A stretch of DNA of 64,000 nt, taken from contig JAJTFC010000009.1 in NCBI GenBank assembly GCA_021298315.1, forward strand, positions 53,124 to 117,123. Direction: 5' to 3'. Both the position numbers and the translations under genes were made by a program. This DNA is from Planctomycetaceae bacterium. GTDB lineage: Bacteria > Planctomycetota > Planctomycetia > Pirellulales > Pirellulaceae. The notes below the pieces were generated by a model. That model was not told the origin of the DNA and did not search any database. It saw only the letters and a program-made list of their open reading frames with translations. Of the stretch, positions 27,883 to 38,556 are shown piece by piece. Every line of letters begins with the position of its first letter. Within the stretch, counting starts at the first letter, position 1.

Positions 27883-30800
27883 ATGAGACCATTCAATACC
27901 AACAGACGATTTGGAAAATCGATCATCGGTTTCCTATTTGGATTATCAATCCATGCTTCGATCTTTGCCCAGTCCACTTCAGAATCGAATCCTACAAGTG
28001 GTCGGATCGCGATGATGAGCCCACAATTTCGTCCGATCATTCAATCGGGCGAATTTGTGTACGTAGCAAACACGCCAAATAACACCATCGATGTGATCGA
28101 TAAAAAGTCCAATCGGATCGAGCGCCAAATCCCAGTGGGGGTCGAACCTGTGGGGCTTGCAATCCGACCTGATGGCAAAGAACTTTGGGTGGCGAACCAC
28201 GTTTCCGATTCGGTTTCCATTATCGACATACAAACCGACAGTCCAAGTCGATTTCTGGTCGTTCATACAATCCAGGATTTCGATCCAAAGACCAAAGCGA
28301 CGCGATTCGATGAGCCGGTCGGTGTGGTGTTTGCCGATGACCATAAGGCTTACGTATCACTCTCGTCGGAAAATCAAGTTGCGGTCATCGATGTCGATTC
28401 GCGCGCGATCACCAAACGACTTCGGATCACCGCACAAGACCCTCGGGGCTTGATCGTTCGAAACGGTCGGCTGTATGTCATTCCCTTCGAGTCCAACAAC
28501 CAAACGCAACTTTCCGGAGGCAAAAAACAAGATATCGATGGCGATCTTGTCACCTTCGATGCTTGGGATCATTCGATCCAAAACAACAACGTGCTGTCGA
28601 TCGGCCATGTGGTCGATATCGTGAAAAATCCCAAAGTCCCAGATCGGGACCTTTTTGTTTTTGACACAACCAACGAGGAGTTGATCGAAACGGTTTCGAG
28701 TCTAGGTACCCTACTCTACGGAATCACCGCCGATTCCCAAGGCAATGTTTACGTCTCGCAAACCGATGCTCGCAACGATGTCAACGGCAGAGCTGGAACC
28801 AAGAAGCATGGCCTAGCGGAACTCGAAAACCGCCCGTTTTTCAATCGGATCACAAGGGTCGAAAAAGCTGGAATCAAGGATGGTATAAAACCCACGGTTA
28901 CTTGGTTCGATCTTGAACCCCTCCCTCCAGAGCACCCTACTTATCAGACTGCACAAGCGACTCCATTTGCCATCGAAATCAGCGACGATGATCGATACTT
29001 GTATTTGACGGCAGCTGGATCGGATGCGTTTTCGATCCTGGATGCTCAGTCAGGGAAACTCGTTGGGCGTTGCCAAGTTGGAGCCGTTCCCCAAGGAATC
29101 AGCATCGAGTACCGCGATGCAAAGCCGATATCTGCATGGGTGCTCAATGCTGCAGCCAATTCAGTCTCTCAAATCGATATTCAAGACCCTGCGCAACCGC
29201 GACTTTTGCAATCGATCCAACTAGAAGATCCTACCGACGCAGTCGTGAAAAACGGTCGCATCGCTTTTTCAACCGCCAAAGCATCGACGACAGGAACCTT
29301 TTCCTGCGCTAGCTGTCACCCCGATGGTCACACCGACCAATTGCTTTGGATTCTCAATACACCAATCGTTACCGGTGGGAATCAAATCATGCCTCGCTCG
29401 ACGATGCCTGTGCGAGGTCTGCGGGATACGGCTCCTTTTCATTGGGACGGTATCCCAGGGGATCCTTACGGTGGCATCCATAGCGGCAGCATCCGCACGA
29501 GTGTCAAACCCAATAGCGATATCCATAGTCCCGAGTCGACCACACGCCATCTAATCGATGGAGGCTTGGCGTCGACCATGGCCCGTGTCGGCGATACAAC
29601 CAAGAACGACGAGGGGAAAGCCGGATTGCTCAGCGCTCAAGAGCGAGATGGCATGGCAAAGTTTTTACTGAACGTCCCCTACCCTCCCGCCCAAAGACGC
29701 GCTTACGATAACCGACTCTCGAATCGGGCCGTACGCGGCTTCCAATTATTTCATGTCGATGGCGATCTGGATCCAAGCAAACCTAAACCGAACGTTTGCG
29801 GCGATTGCCATCGAATGCCACACTGGGTTAGCACCAACACACCCGGCACAGGCATGGATGCTCCCACTTGGAGAGGTGCTTACGACCGCTGGCTGATCTT
29901 GCCCCAAGGGCGACTCAATATCATCGATTTTGATTTCTTTAAGAATATCATCCAGGAAGGTGCTCCAGAGCGAAGTGTTTGGCAAATGTCTTGGGCAGGC
30001 AGACCTCGATTCGATCCGGTTTGGGAAATGGTTCTCGAAGGGAGCACCGGGTTTCCTGGAGCCTTCGCGCGACAAGTCACCTTCAATCGTCAAACGGCAA
30101 AATCCACTCAGACGATGGACTTGGCTCGAACGCTGATCGATGCAGCAAGACAAGGAACCATCGAACTCATAGGAACCGGACTGCGTCTCGATAGCCAGAA
30201 TGCTCGAGAATTAAGCGTCTTTTGGGACTCCGATTCGCCCGGTGGCTTGCGATTTATAAGCGAGGGCAAGTCTCAAGAGATCGACCTCGATGAAATCAGA
30301 AACCTTGCCGAGCAAGGGCAACTGGTGCTAACGCTCAGAGCCGAACTTGGATCACAGGCGATCGCTTCCTTGCCGCAACCGGAGCTTTGGACATCTGGGG
30401 ATATCCAGCAGCAACGCGGGCGTCAAGTCTTCCCGATTGCAAACGGCCAGGACAAGACCCTGAGGCTCTCTGGCCGGTACTTTGGGCCTGACGCTTGGAT
30501 CTTCGTCGATGGCGATAGGGTTTCCGGTACGATCGAGATTGATCAAGCCGATGGGATCGTTCTTAAACTCGACGAGTTGCCGCAAGCCGGCATGCATTTT
30601 TTGCAAGTTCAAGTCCCTCATGGATTCATGAGCAACGATTTCATCTTCTATGCGGCACAAGACCGAGCCGCTGCATTGGCGCTTCAGCAGAAGATCGATG
30701 AACCGCACAGTGAAAGCGCTGCGATCAAAAGAGCACTTGAAGACAAGAGTAAGATCAACGACCGAATGAATAGTGGCGCAACACCGCTATCCCAAGCTGC

Positions 30801-31128
30801 TCTATGGGGGCAATTGGCGTTGGTCAAGGAACTCCTCGGAAATGGTGCTGATCTCAGAGCGACCAACAGTGATGGGAACACACCCTTGCACTTGGCTGCC
30901 TTCATGTGCCACCAAGAGGTTGTCGAACTACTTATCGAGCACGGGGCAGAGATTGATCGCAAGAATAATCGTGGCGAAACACCATTGGATGTGGTCAACC
31001 AAGCTTGGACCGAAGAGCTTGCCGAGTTCTATCGTCAGTTGGGTGTATCGCTAAGTTTGCCAGTCGATACGATACGACTCCAAAAAGATAGGCCTAAAAT
31101 GGTTTCCATCTTGAGCGGTAGCAAGTAG
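27883..31128 (+). CDS. Beta-propeller (YVTN-like) / cytochrome c / ankyrin-repeat multidomain protein, secreted
   Basis: YVANTPNNTIDVIDKKSNRIERQIPVGVEPVGLAIRPDGKELWVANHVSDSVSIID; heme motifs CASCH and CGDCH; C-terminal ankyrin repeats GATPLSQAALWGQLALVKELLGNGADLRATNSDGNTPLHLAAFMCHQEVVELLIEHGAEIDRKNNRGETPLDV. Confidence 0.88.
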   Translation: MRPFNTNRRFGKSIIGFLFGLSIHASIFAQSTSESNPTSGRIAMMSPQFRPIIQSGEFVYVANTPNNTIDVIDKKSNRIERQIPVGVEPVGLAIRPDGKELWVANHVSDSVSIIDIQTDSPSRFLVVHTIQDFDPKTKATRFDEPVGVVFADDHKAYVSLSSENQVAVIDVDSRAITKRLRITAQDPRGLIVRNGRLYVIPFESNNQTQLSGGKKQDIDGDLVTFDAWDHSIQNNNVLSIGHVVDIVKNPKVPDRDLFVFDTTNEELIETVSSLGTLLYGITADSQGNVYVSQTDARNDVNGRAGTKKHGLAELENRPFFNRITRVEKAGIKDGIKPTVTWFDLEPLPPEHPTYQTAQATPFAIEISDDDRYLYLTAAGSDAFSILDAQSGKLVGRCQVGAVPQGISIEYRDAKPISAWVLNAAANSVSQIDIQDPAQPRLLQSIQLEDPTDAVVKNGRIAFSTAKASTTGTFSCASCHPDGHTDQLLWILNTPIVTGGNQIMPRSTMPVRGLRDTAPFHWDGIPGDPYGGIHSGSIRTSVKPNSDIHSPESTTRHLIDGGLASTMARVGDTTKNDEGKAGLLSAQERDGMAKFLLNVPYPPAQRRAYDNRLSNRAVRGFQLFHVDGDLDPSKPKPNVCGDCHRMPHWVSTNTPGTGMDAPTWRGAYDRWLILPQGRLNIIDFDFFKNIIQEGAPERSVWQMSWAGRPRFDPVWEMVLEGSTGFPGAFARQVTFNRQTAKSTQTMDLARTLIDAARQGTIELIGTGLRLDSQNARELSVFWDSDSPGGLRFISEGKSQEIDLDEIRNLAEQGQLVLTLRAELGSQAIASLPQPELWTSGDIQQQRGRQVFPIANGQDKTLRLSGRYFGPDAWIFVDGDRVSGTIEIDQADGIVLKLDELPQAGMHFLQVQVPHGFMSNDFIFYAAQDRAAALALQQKIDEPHSESAAIKRALEDKSKINDRMNSGATPLSQAALWGQLALVKELLGNGADLRATNSDGNTPLHLAAFMCHQEVVELLIEHGAEIDRKNNRGETPLDVVNQAWTEELAEFYRQLGVSLSLPVDTIRLQKDRPKMVSILSGSK

Positions 31129-31144
31129 CCATTTGCCAAGCGAG

Positions 31145-32785
31145 TTACCAGTCGTCGGTTCGAAATGGCGAAGCTGGAAGGCCGTCGCGATTGTACAGGT
31201 TCGCACCTTGAGGGTTCATGCTAAAGGCGTATCGGACGGCCACTGGTTGCGGGACATTAGGATGTGTGCAAATGACATTGCCACCTTCTATTTTCGCTTG
31301 TGCCCAGTACCACTTGCGGTCATGTCCGGCGATAGCGAATCTCTTGAGTGGAGTTGATTCAGGGAATTCGACAGGTTGACGCCCCGTTTTGTTACCTGCG
31401 ACAAGTCCGCTTCCGACATGATCGAAAGCGATGATTGCTTTGTTGCCTTCGATCGTGAGAGAGCGATACAAGGGGCCAGAGACTTCCAAGGGATTCGAGT
31501 ATTCTCTGGCAAGTGCCCAGCGGGCTAGGCGTTCGCCTACGTCGTACTTGTTTTTAGGATGAATATCCTCGGCGTCACCGATATCGATTGCCACAGCCAT
31601 CCCGGTATGGGGAAGGTTCAAGCATTGGCGTTGAGCATCACGAAAGAAAGCCCATCCATCGGCAAGTCCAGGATCTTCTGTCGGCTTTTGCCAAGCGGCT
31701 AGTTGTACATAGTAGAAGGGTAGATTTGGATCCCCAAACCACTCTCGCCAATCATGGATCATGGCACGCTTTTTCTCGATGTATTGAAGTCCGTCTGCAG
31801 CATTTCCTGCATTGTTTTCGCCTTGGTACCACAAGACTCCTTTGAGAGCAAAAGTCTTCAGTGGATGGATCATTCCATTGTGAAGCGTAACACACCGGGG
31901 ACGAAACATTTTTTCGCCGAAGGGGAATTCGGGGATCGCTGGCGGCATTGGGACTTGAGAACCTGCGCTGATTGCATCGCGAGAGCGTTTCGTCCAGGCC
32001 TCCACCTCAGGGATGACGGCTTGCAGATCGTTTTGATACTGAGTCAGAGACTCTCGCATCATTTTCGCATAGGGTTCGAGAGTTGGCGTGTTCATGAGGG
32101 TTTCTTGAGACATCCAGCACTCGATATTCGTGCCACCAACACTGGATCTCAGTAAGCCGATCGGTATCGCCGTTTCCTCGTGAACCCGACGTGCGAAATA
32201 GAATCCAACGGCCGTGAACCCAGGAGCGGTTTCCGGTTTGCAGACGTTCCAGCGTCCTTTGACGTTGGGTTGGGGCGAGGATGCAAAGTTGGCTTCGACA
32301 CCGAAATGGCGTATTTGAGGGAAGTTGGCAACTCGGATATCCTCGGGTGCGTCACAGCCTCCGAGTCCCCATTCCATATTGGATTGACCGCTACAGAGCC
32401 ATACGTCGCCGACGAGAATATCTTTAATTAGGATTTCATTGCTTGCTAAGATCTTCAGTTCGATTGGGATGCCGGTAGCTGGTAGTGCATGGAGAGTGCA
32501 GGTCCAGCGTCCATCCGGGGCAACTTGGGTTTCTGCGGTTTGTTCTGCTAGGGTGACGCGTAAGTTTTCGCCCGGAGTGCCAAAGCCCCAGACGTGGATT
32601 GGGCGATCGCGTTGAAGGACCATGTGATCGCCAAAGAGGGCTGGAAGACGGACTTCAGCTCGTCCTTTGGATGCCAGGCCATGGGCATGCATCATCACGC
32701 ATGCAAGCAGAGCAACTGCGAGTCTAGCGAACCGTTGGTAGTTTGGTTGATACGGCATAAAAACATGCTTAGGGTTGGAGTACAC
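31145..32785 (-). CDS. Sialate O-acetylesterase-like (SGNH-type) protein
   Basis: LPALFGDHMVLQRDRPIHVWG, DVWLCSGQSNMEWGL, LKGVLWYQGENNA; N-terminal signal. Confidence 0.88.
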   Translation of the reverse strand: MYSNPKHVFMPYQPNYQRFARLAVALLACVMMHAHGLASKGRAEVRLPALFGDHMVLQRDRPIHVWGFGTPGENLRVTLAEQTAETQVAPDGRWTCTLHALPATGIPIELKILASNEILIKDILVGDVWLCSGQSNMEWGLGGCDAPEDIRVANFPQIRHFGVEANFASSPQPNVKGRWNVCKPETAPGFTAVGFYFARRVHEETAIPIGLLRSSVGGTNIECWMSQETLMNTPTLEPYAKMMRESLTQYQNDLQAVIPEVEAWTKRSRDAISAGSQVPMPPAIPEFPFGEKMFRPRCVTLHNGMIHPLKTFALKGVLWYQGENNAGNAADGLQYIEKKRAMIHDWREWFGDPNLPFYYVQLAAWQKPTEDPGLADGWAFFRDAQRQCLNLPHTGMAVAIDIGDAEDIHPKNKYDVGERLARWALAREYSNPLEVSGPLYRSLTIEGNKAIIAFDHVGSGLVAGNKTGRQPVEFPESTPLKRFAIAGHDRKWYWAQAKIEGGNVICTHPNVPQPVAVRYAFSMNPQGANLYNRDGLPASPFRTDDW

Positions 32786-32829
32786 GTCTAATACATCGTT
32801 GACGCAAGAGATTGTAGCTTGGATTTTTT

Positions 32830-33027
32830 GCAGCTATTCGGATCTTGGTTGTTTTCGCGATGGATTATGTCGAAGGAAGAAGCCTGGCAGAGCAACTCAA
32901 AATAGCACCCTTATCTATTCGCGACGCTGTAGTGCTAACGAGCAAAATCGCTCAAGCTGTGGTCCGCATTCTAATCGAGCTAGCGGTCAAGCAACTCGCT
33001 CGTTACCATCACAGGCTGGCTTTGTGA
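32830..33027 (+). pseudogene. Relic of a planctomycete-type Ser/Thr protein kinase
   Basis: VFAMDYVEGRSLAEQLKIAPLSIRDAVVLTSKIAQAV resembles the hinge/alphaD-alphaE region of STPKs; no ATP-binding or catalytic loop nearby. Confidence 0.55.
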
Positions 33028-33086
33028 GCTATTGGTGCACGCAGGGCGTTTCAAATGCGTCGCATTTTTTCGATAGGGTTGGAGGT

Positions 33087-33596
33087 ATGGTATTTCGCAA
33101 AGTACGAAACGTCATCATCGTCGCACTCGCTGTTTTTGCGATCTATCTGATGAATCTTTACTGGTTGGCTCTGCAGCAGCAAGGGGCAATTCGGCAAGTG
33201 CGTAAGTTCTCGGATTGTGTATTGAGCTATGATGGTAAGTCCGCAAGCATGCTGGATCTAACATTACTCTTGGCCGACAGTCCCCAACGACTTCCGGAGT
33301 TGACTTGGGCCGAATCCATTCTCGGGTACGATTTCGTTCATCGCTGCAGTGGTGCCGAAATCAACTTCGACCAATTAGAGAATGCACTTCCAGCGCTGAG
33401 CCGACTTCCTTATCTGACCGAGTTGTCCGTGGTGCAGTTCCACGATGGGCCCCTCGACTCGGACACGACGGCATTTGATGAGCAAGCGACAAGGAATCAG
33501 ATCGAGCAGAAACTGCCCAAAGTGAAATTAACCTGGGTGAGATTTTTGCTCAATGGCGATGATCAGCATCGGGTTCGCTTGCCTCGGGAGCTATAA
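33087..33596 (+). CDS. Hypothetical membrane-anchored protein (paralogue 1)
   Basis: N-terminal TM VIIVALAVFAIYLMNLYWL; CVLSYDGKSA; RLPYLTELSVVQFHDGPLDS. Confidence 0.5.
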   Translation: MVFRKVRNVIIVALAVFAIYLMNLYWLALQQQGAIRQVRKFSDCVLSYDGKSASMLDLTLLLADSPQRLPELTWAESILGYDFVHRCSGAEINFDQLENALPALSRLPYLTELSVVQFHDGPLDSDTTAFDEQATRNQIEQKLPKVKLTWVRFLLNGDDQHRVRLPREL

Positions 33597-33613
33597 AGGA
33601 ACCAGGATTCAAA

Positions 33614-34087
33614 TTGCTCATGAACACACCGTGCAAGAGCTATTGTCGAGCAGTCGCATTAGGGTTGGGGTTGATTACCTTTTGGATTACAGGAGAGCGA
33701 ATCTATCAAGGTTTTGCTCAGCATGCGGCGGTCATTGAATTAATGCAGATCGACGGATGCAAGGTGCTTTACGATGGAGCGAAAGATCTTCCTTTGCAGA
33801 CCTTTGAGAAATCGGGCAGGCCAAGTCTAGTGCAAGATCTAATGGGACGATGCGGATCGGTCACGATCTCCATGGATCGTATCGAGGGAGTGCTACCGAT
33901 CTTAAAGCGACTCCCTTTCCTGCGTCAGTGCGTCGTAAAAAAATCGATGATCGATCAAAGCGAAACCCGATTGGTGCTGAAACATTTGTCCGAAGAACTA
34001 GCCCCGGTGGCCATCTTTCTTAAATATGAGATTAGCGATTTAGAATCGAATTTGGCCGAGAGGGAAACCACCAGCAAATCTAGGTAG
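33614..34087 (+). CDS. Hypothetical membrane-anchored protein (paralogue 2)
   Basis: N-terminal TM; CKVLYDGAKD; LKRLPFLRQCVVKKSMIDQSETRLVL; same layout as 33087..33596. Confidence 0.5.
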   Translation: MLMNTPCKSYCRAVALGLGLITFWITGERIYQGFAQHAAVIELMQIDGCKVLYDGAKDLPLQTFEKSGRPSLVQDLMGRCGSVTISMDRIEGVLPILKRLPFLRQCVVKKSMIDQSETRLVLKHLSEELAPVAIFLKYEISDLESNLAERETTSKSR

Positions 34088-34493
34088 TTTTCCTGATGGC
34101 CCGCGAGTCACTTTGGCAAACCTGATAGAAAAACTAATATTGATCTGGTTCGGGGTAGTTGCGCCAGGGACGGAGAATTGGCTGTGCAAGCAACGACACC
34201 AGCGTTTTTTGGGGCGACTAGGTGGCTTATCGGACTCCCATTTTGGGGGCAAGCGAAGGCAAAGCCATGACAAAAATCATTGCGGGAGTGGACGGCCAGC
34301 CAAACAACATCTAAAATTTAAGGCCCAGCGGTGGCGAAAGATGGAGAGTTTTTCCCCGCCGCTGATCCTCCCCATGGTTTATTCGTTGCCACCTCAGGTG
34401 TTCGTTGGGGCAAAGTCACGTGGATCGCCGCATGCGCTTTTGTTTCGTGAACCGTTACCGGCAACCTTGCCTACTTGTTTAGGATTTCTGCAC

Positions 34494-36509
34494 ATGTCGG
34501 CCTTCATTAGGGTTTTGAGCGGTCCGGACAAAAAAGTCGAGTATCCGCTAAATCGAGCCCTCGAGAATTTGATCGGCCGTGGTATCGAATGCCACATTCA
34601 ACTCAACGACCCTAGCGCATCACGCCTTCACGCAAAATTCGTTTTCAAAGAAGAAGGCTGGCAATTGATCGACTCTGGCTCCAGAAATGGGACGATGGTC
34701 AATGGCTCAAAAATCGATTCAGCCCTACTTGTCGATGGTGCCAAAATTTCTATCGGTGATACCGAGATGCTGTTTACCGAATCTGGCATGCACGAGGTAG
34801 CGACAGTCGAGATCACCAGCATAGATTCGGTGATTATGTTAGGGGAGTACAGCGAACTGGCCGCCTTGGAATCCAAGGAATTCGGAGTTCAAGCATTTGA
34901 ATCGCTCAGGTCTGTAGGAAGAGAAAAAGAATTGTCGGCACTGCATTCCTTTACACTCCGTTGCAATGCCTTATCGACCGAGCAAGAGCTTGTGTCCGTC
35001 GCGATGGCCCTGCTGTCAGAGTGGACACAGGCTGATGCCGTGGCATTTTTGTTGTGCAATGAATATGGAGGATTGGATCTAGCAGGGCGACTTGCGGCGA
35101 ATCCTGAGTATAAACCCCCTATAAGCGATCACCTGACCGACTTGGTCACGCGTCAAAAACGGGCGGTCTGGGTTCAGCATGAAACTCCTCAATCCACGAA
35201 ATTGCCTGAATCTGAATTGGCGAAAAAACCGGGATTTGACGACGCGATTTGTGTCCCACTGATCGACAAAGGGAACACCATCGGAGCCTTGCACTTGTAT
35301 CGCGCAAGAGGCAAATTCAAACGCAGTGACTTTGATTTTGCCATCGCTGTAGCTAGCACTCTAGGGGTGTCGTTAGTTCGAGTACTATCGGCTCAAGTCA
35401 TGCAAGCTGACTTGGGGCGATTGCAGGACAAGAACGCTGCATTCGACGAACTGATCGGTGACAGTGAAGGGATGACCGAACTGAAACATCGGATCTGCCG
35501 TATCGCCAGAGCGTCGGGTTGCATTTTGATTCGAGGTGAAAGCGGTGCAGGCAAAGAGTTGGTCGCTCGCGCCATTCATAAGAATAGCCAACGAGCGTCT
35601 CGACCCATGCTCAGCGTCAATTGCGCTGCGATTCCGGATGAATTGATCGAGAGTCAACTCTTTGGTCACGTCAAAGGAGCATTCACTGGGGCAGATCGAG
35701 ATCACGTTGGATTTTTCCAACAAGCCAACAAAGGTACTCTTTTCCTCGACGAGGTCGGCGAACTGAACCTCGAGGGGCAAGCCAAGCTGCTTCGCATTTT
35801 GGAAGGTCACCCATTTCTACCCGTCGGAGCGACTAAAGAAGTGACGGTCGATGTGCGGGTATTGTCAGCTACCAACCGCGATTTACGAGAATTTGTCGCC
35901 GAGAAAAGATTTCGAGAAGATCTTTATTACCGAATTAGCGTCTTCGAATTGCAAATCCCACCATTGAGACAACGAGGACCTGATATCGACTTATTGGTGG
36001 AGTTTTTTCTCAACCACTTCAAAAATCAAAATGGACGACGCAATCTACGGATCAGCGATGAAGCGATGGAGGTTCTCCGAACTTACCGATGGCCTGGCAA
36101 CGTTCGACAACTGCGAAACGTCATCGATAGCGCTGTGGTCTTAGCCGACGGCAATGAAATTCTCCCACGAGACCTGTCTCTTAGAGATGCCCATTCGCTC
36201 AACGAGCCTTCTTCTGCTACTCCTCCAGTTGCAGGAACAGGAAGCACGCTTCCTCCAAGTGCCTCATCCAAATCACCGAAGGTAGGAGCGAACGCCTCCT
36301 CAGGGCCAAATAACGCGCAAAACGCCGACTTTGACACCCTAAGTGTTGATGTTTGGGAACATCGTTTGATTCAAGAGGCCCTGCGTCGAACCCAGGGGAA
36401 CATCCCAGCCGCCGCCGAACTCATGGGAATCTCCAGGGCAACTCTCTATCGGAAAATGGAAAAGGGCACTCCGGAAAACCCTCAGGTTCCACCAAATCCA
36501 GAGTCCTAA
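34494..36509 (+). CDS. FHA-GAF-sigma54-interaction-HTH(Fis) transcriptional activator
   Basis: FHA (GRGIECHIQLNDPSASRLHAKF...DSGSRNGTMVNG); AAA+ GESGAGKELVARAIH, GAFTGAD, GTLFLDEVGEL; C-terminal AAAELMGISRATLYRKM; probable ATG 34494 within ORF 34113..36509. Confidence 0.93.
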   Translation: MSAFIRVLSGPDKKVEYPLNRALENLIGRGIECHIQLNDPSASRLHAKFVFKEEGWQLIDSGSRNGTMVNGSKIDSALLVDGAKISIGDTEMLFTESGMHEVATVEITSIDSVIMLGEYSELAALESKEFGVQAFESLRSVGREKELSALHSFTLRCNALSTEQELVSVAMALLSEWTQADAVAFLLCNEYGGLDLAGRLAANPEYKPPISDHLTDLVTRQKRAVWVQHETPQSTKLPESELAKKPGFDDAICVPLIDKGNTIGALHLYRARGKFKRSDFDFAIAVASTLGVSLVRVLSAQVMQADLGRLQDKNAAFDELIGDSEGMTELKHRICRIARASGCILIRGESGAGKELVARAIHKNSQRASRPMLSVNCAAIPDELIESQLFGHVKGAFTGADRDHVGFFQQANKGTLFLDEVGELNLEGQAKLLRILEGHPFLPVGATKEVTVDVRVLSATNRDLREFVAEKRFREDLYYRISVFELQIPPLRQRGPDIDLLVEFFLNHFKNQNGRRNLRISDEAMEVLRTYRWPGNVRQLRNVIDSAVVLADGNEILPRDLSLRDAHSLNEPSSATPPVAGTGSTLPPSASSKSPKVGANASSGPNNAQNADFDTLSVDVWEHRLIQEALRRTQGNIPAAAELMGISRATLYRKMEKGTPENPQVPPNPES

Positions 36510-36680
36510 TCGTCAGCGATCCCCTTTTTGACTTTCCAAAGACCAAGAAAGCTAGCAAACATTTTTGTGTTATAGGTCGAAATCGCTTTAAAGTACCGCA
36601 GGTAGCTCCGACGAAACTGCTTGAGAGTGTAACGGTTGTAGCACTTTTCCGGTTGATGGTACTTTTGAGGTTGATCGCCA

Positions 36681-38552
36681 ATGGCAAGCGTACGCCAAAA
36701 TAGGTTCGTGCAACGTGCAAGAAAACCAGGCACGGTCAATGCAGTAACCTTCGGAGCATTCTTGACGACGGCCTTAATTGGACTTGATCATTGCCCAGGA
36801 CAATCCCCATCGCAATTTCCGGAACCTCAGGTTCCTCCTCGCCTTAGCAATCCTGAGATCGTCACTCCCGTGATACCCATGGTTCCTCCAAGGCCGATGG
36901 GGCCCCTTTCGGCACCTGAAAAGCCCAAGGATTTTGCTAATGTGATGGATCTCGTCGGTCCACTTTCCAACGTCGATGCGACGCTTGAATTGTTTGTTGG
37001 ACAGGCTAGAACCCTGACGCTCAAAAAACCGGTCTCTGAAGGCAAATCAGTGGGGGTCGTTGCGCTTGGAGATCCCTCGATTGCAGATTTTGAGATTCTT
37101 CCCAATCCACGAATGCTACGACTTTCTGGAAAACGCGCAGGCTTAACCGACCTTACGATCCTCTTCGGGGATGAATCGATCTTAACGCTTCAGGTCTTTG
37201 TTAAATACGATCTGGAGCTCCTTCGTGCAGAGATCAACCAGCGATTCCCCGATGCCAACATCAAAATCTCGCAATTGAGAGAAAACATCGTACTTGAGGG
37301 GCAGGTTCGCACAGGTGCCATGGCAAGTCAAATCATGGGCCTTGCGGAGGCTTGGCTCTCTCGAGGCTCGGTAAGTGCTGCAAGACCAATAGGTGCAAGC
37401 GGTGGCCAAGGGGCCGATAAAATGCAGTCGCTTGAAGATCAAGCAATGTCGGATCCGAATCCCATGGCCAATGATCTGACTCGCGAGGTTGCAGGTCTTG
37501 AGGTTGGCGGAGGCGCAGGTTCCGGTTCTCAAACGCCTAAGGGTGGTGTGATCAACCTTTTGAGGGTTCCAGGCACACAGCAAATAATGCTTCAGGTTCG
37601 CGTGGCTGAATTGAACCGGACAGGGATGAGGGAAGTCGGGGCGGATTGGATTTTTGGATCCGATAACGGAAATGTTGTAGGTACCAACATCAGCGGAAAC
37701 GTTGTGACCGCAAAAGGAACCATGGGTAGTACGTCCGACAACGGAATGGTAAACGGAGGTCTTAATTCTGCTGGAACTGGAAATGTACTTGGCGCCAACG
37801 GAACGGCTTTTGGAATCTTTCCTAGCGCCAATTTTGATGTGCTTCTTCGCATACTCAGAAAGAACGCCCTGTTGTCCATTCTGGCTGAACCCAATCTCGT
37901 GGCTATGAGTGGTCACGAAGCTAGTTTCTTGGCTGGTGGGCAGTTCCCTGTGCCAGTTGTCAGTGGATTGGGGGGACAAGTCTCCATTCAGTACAAAGAC
38001 TTTGGGGTGCAGTTGCGATTCACTCCAACAATTCTTGATGAGGATACGATTCGCCTGAATGTAGCACCCGAGGTCAGCACGATCGACGAAACGCTCGGTA
38101 CGACTCTTGTTCCTGGAGGTATCCCAACCCCAGGGATCAACACGCGCAAGGTCAATACGACCGTCGAAATGCGCGAGGGAGAAACCCTCGCCTTGGCCGG
38201 GTTGCTCGAAGTGGCCATCGATGCGCAGACAACACGAATCCCTGGCCTAGGAGACCTTCCTTACTTGGGCCCATTCTTTAGCAACACTTCTCAGCAACGT
38301 GTCGAGAAAGAACTTTTGGTGCTGGTAACTCCCTATTTTGTTGCTGCCTCACCGAACTGCGAAGATTTCGTATTACCTGGCCAAGACATCCAAGAACCTA
38401 ATGACTTAGAGTTTTATTTGCTTGGTCGAATTGAAGGAAAGACAGGTCGGTCGTTCAATACTGTCCAGTCCTGGGAAGATCCATGGAATTGTGTTGATCG
38501 AATAAAACTCGAACGGCAGTGCCTCCATGGCCCCGTAGGATTCTCAAGGTAA
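36681..38552 (+). CDS. cpaC: Tad/Flp pilus secretin (CpaC/RcpA-like)
   Basis: VGQARTLTLKKPVSEGKSVGVVALGDPSIADFEIL; secretin core LAEPNLVAMSGHEASFLAGGQFPVPV, VQLRFTPTIL, RKVNTTVEMREGETLALAGLL, GLGDLPYLGPFFSN, ELLVLVTPYFV. Confidence 0.92.
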   Translation: MASVRQNRFVQRARKPGTVNAVTFGAFLTTALIGLDHCPGQSPSQFPEPQVPPRLSNPEIVTPVIPMVPPRPMGPLSAPEKPKDFANVMDLVGPLSNVDATLELFVGQARTLTLKKPVSEGKSVGVVALGDPSIADFEILPNPRMLRLSGKRAGLTDLTILFGDESILTLQVFVKYDLELLRAEINQRFPDANIKISQLRENIVLEGQVRTGAMASQIMGLAEAWLSRGSVSAARPIGASGGQGADKMQSLEDQAMSDPNPMANDLTREVAGLEVGGGAGSGSQTPKGGVINLLRVPGTQQIMLQVRVAELNRTGMREVGADWIFGSDNGNVVGTNISGNVVTAKGTMGSTSDNGMVNGGLNSAGTGNVLGANGTAFGIFPSANFDVLLRILRKNALLSILAEPNLVAMSGHEASFLAGGQFPVPVVSGLGGQVSIQYKDFGVQLRFTPTILDEDTIRLNVAPEVSTIDETLGTTLVPGGIPTPGINTRKVNTTVEMREGETLALAGLLEVAIDAQTTRIPGLGDLPYLGPFFSNTSQQRVEKELLVLVTPYFVAASPNCEDFVLPGQDIQEPNDLEFYLLGRIEGKTGRSFNTVQSWEDPWNCVDRIKLERQCLHGPVGFSR

Positions 38553-38556
38553 ATCT

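Noticed and set aside
37182-37979. 265-aa minus-strand ORF antisense to secretin
   Set aside because: Overlaps a well-supported secretin gene; composition typical of antisense open frames.
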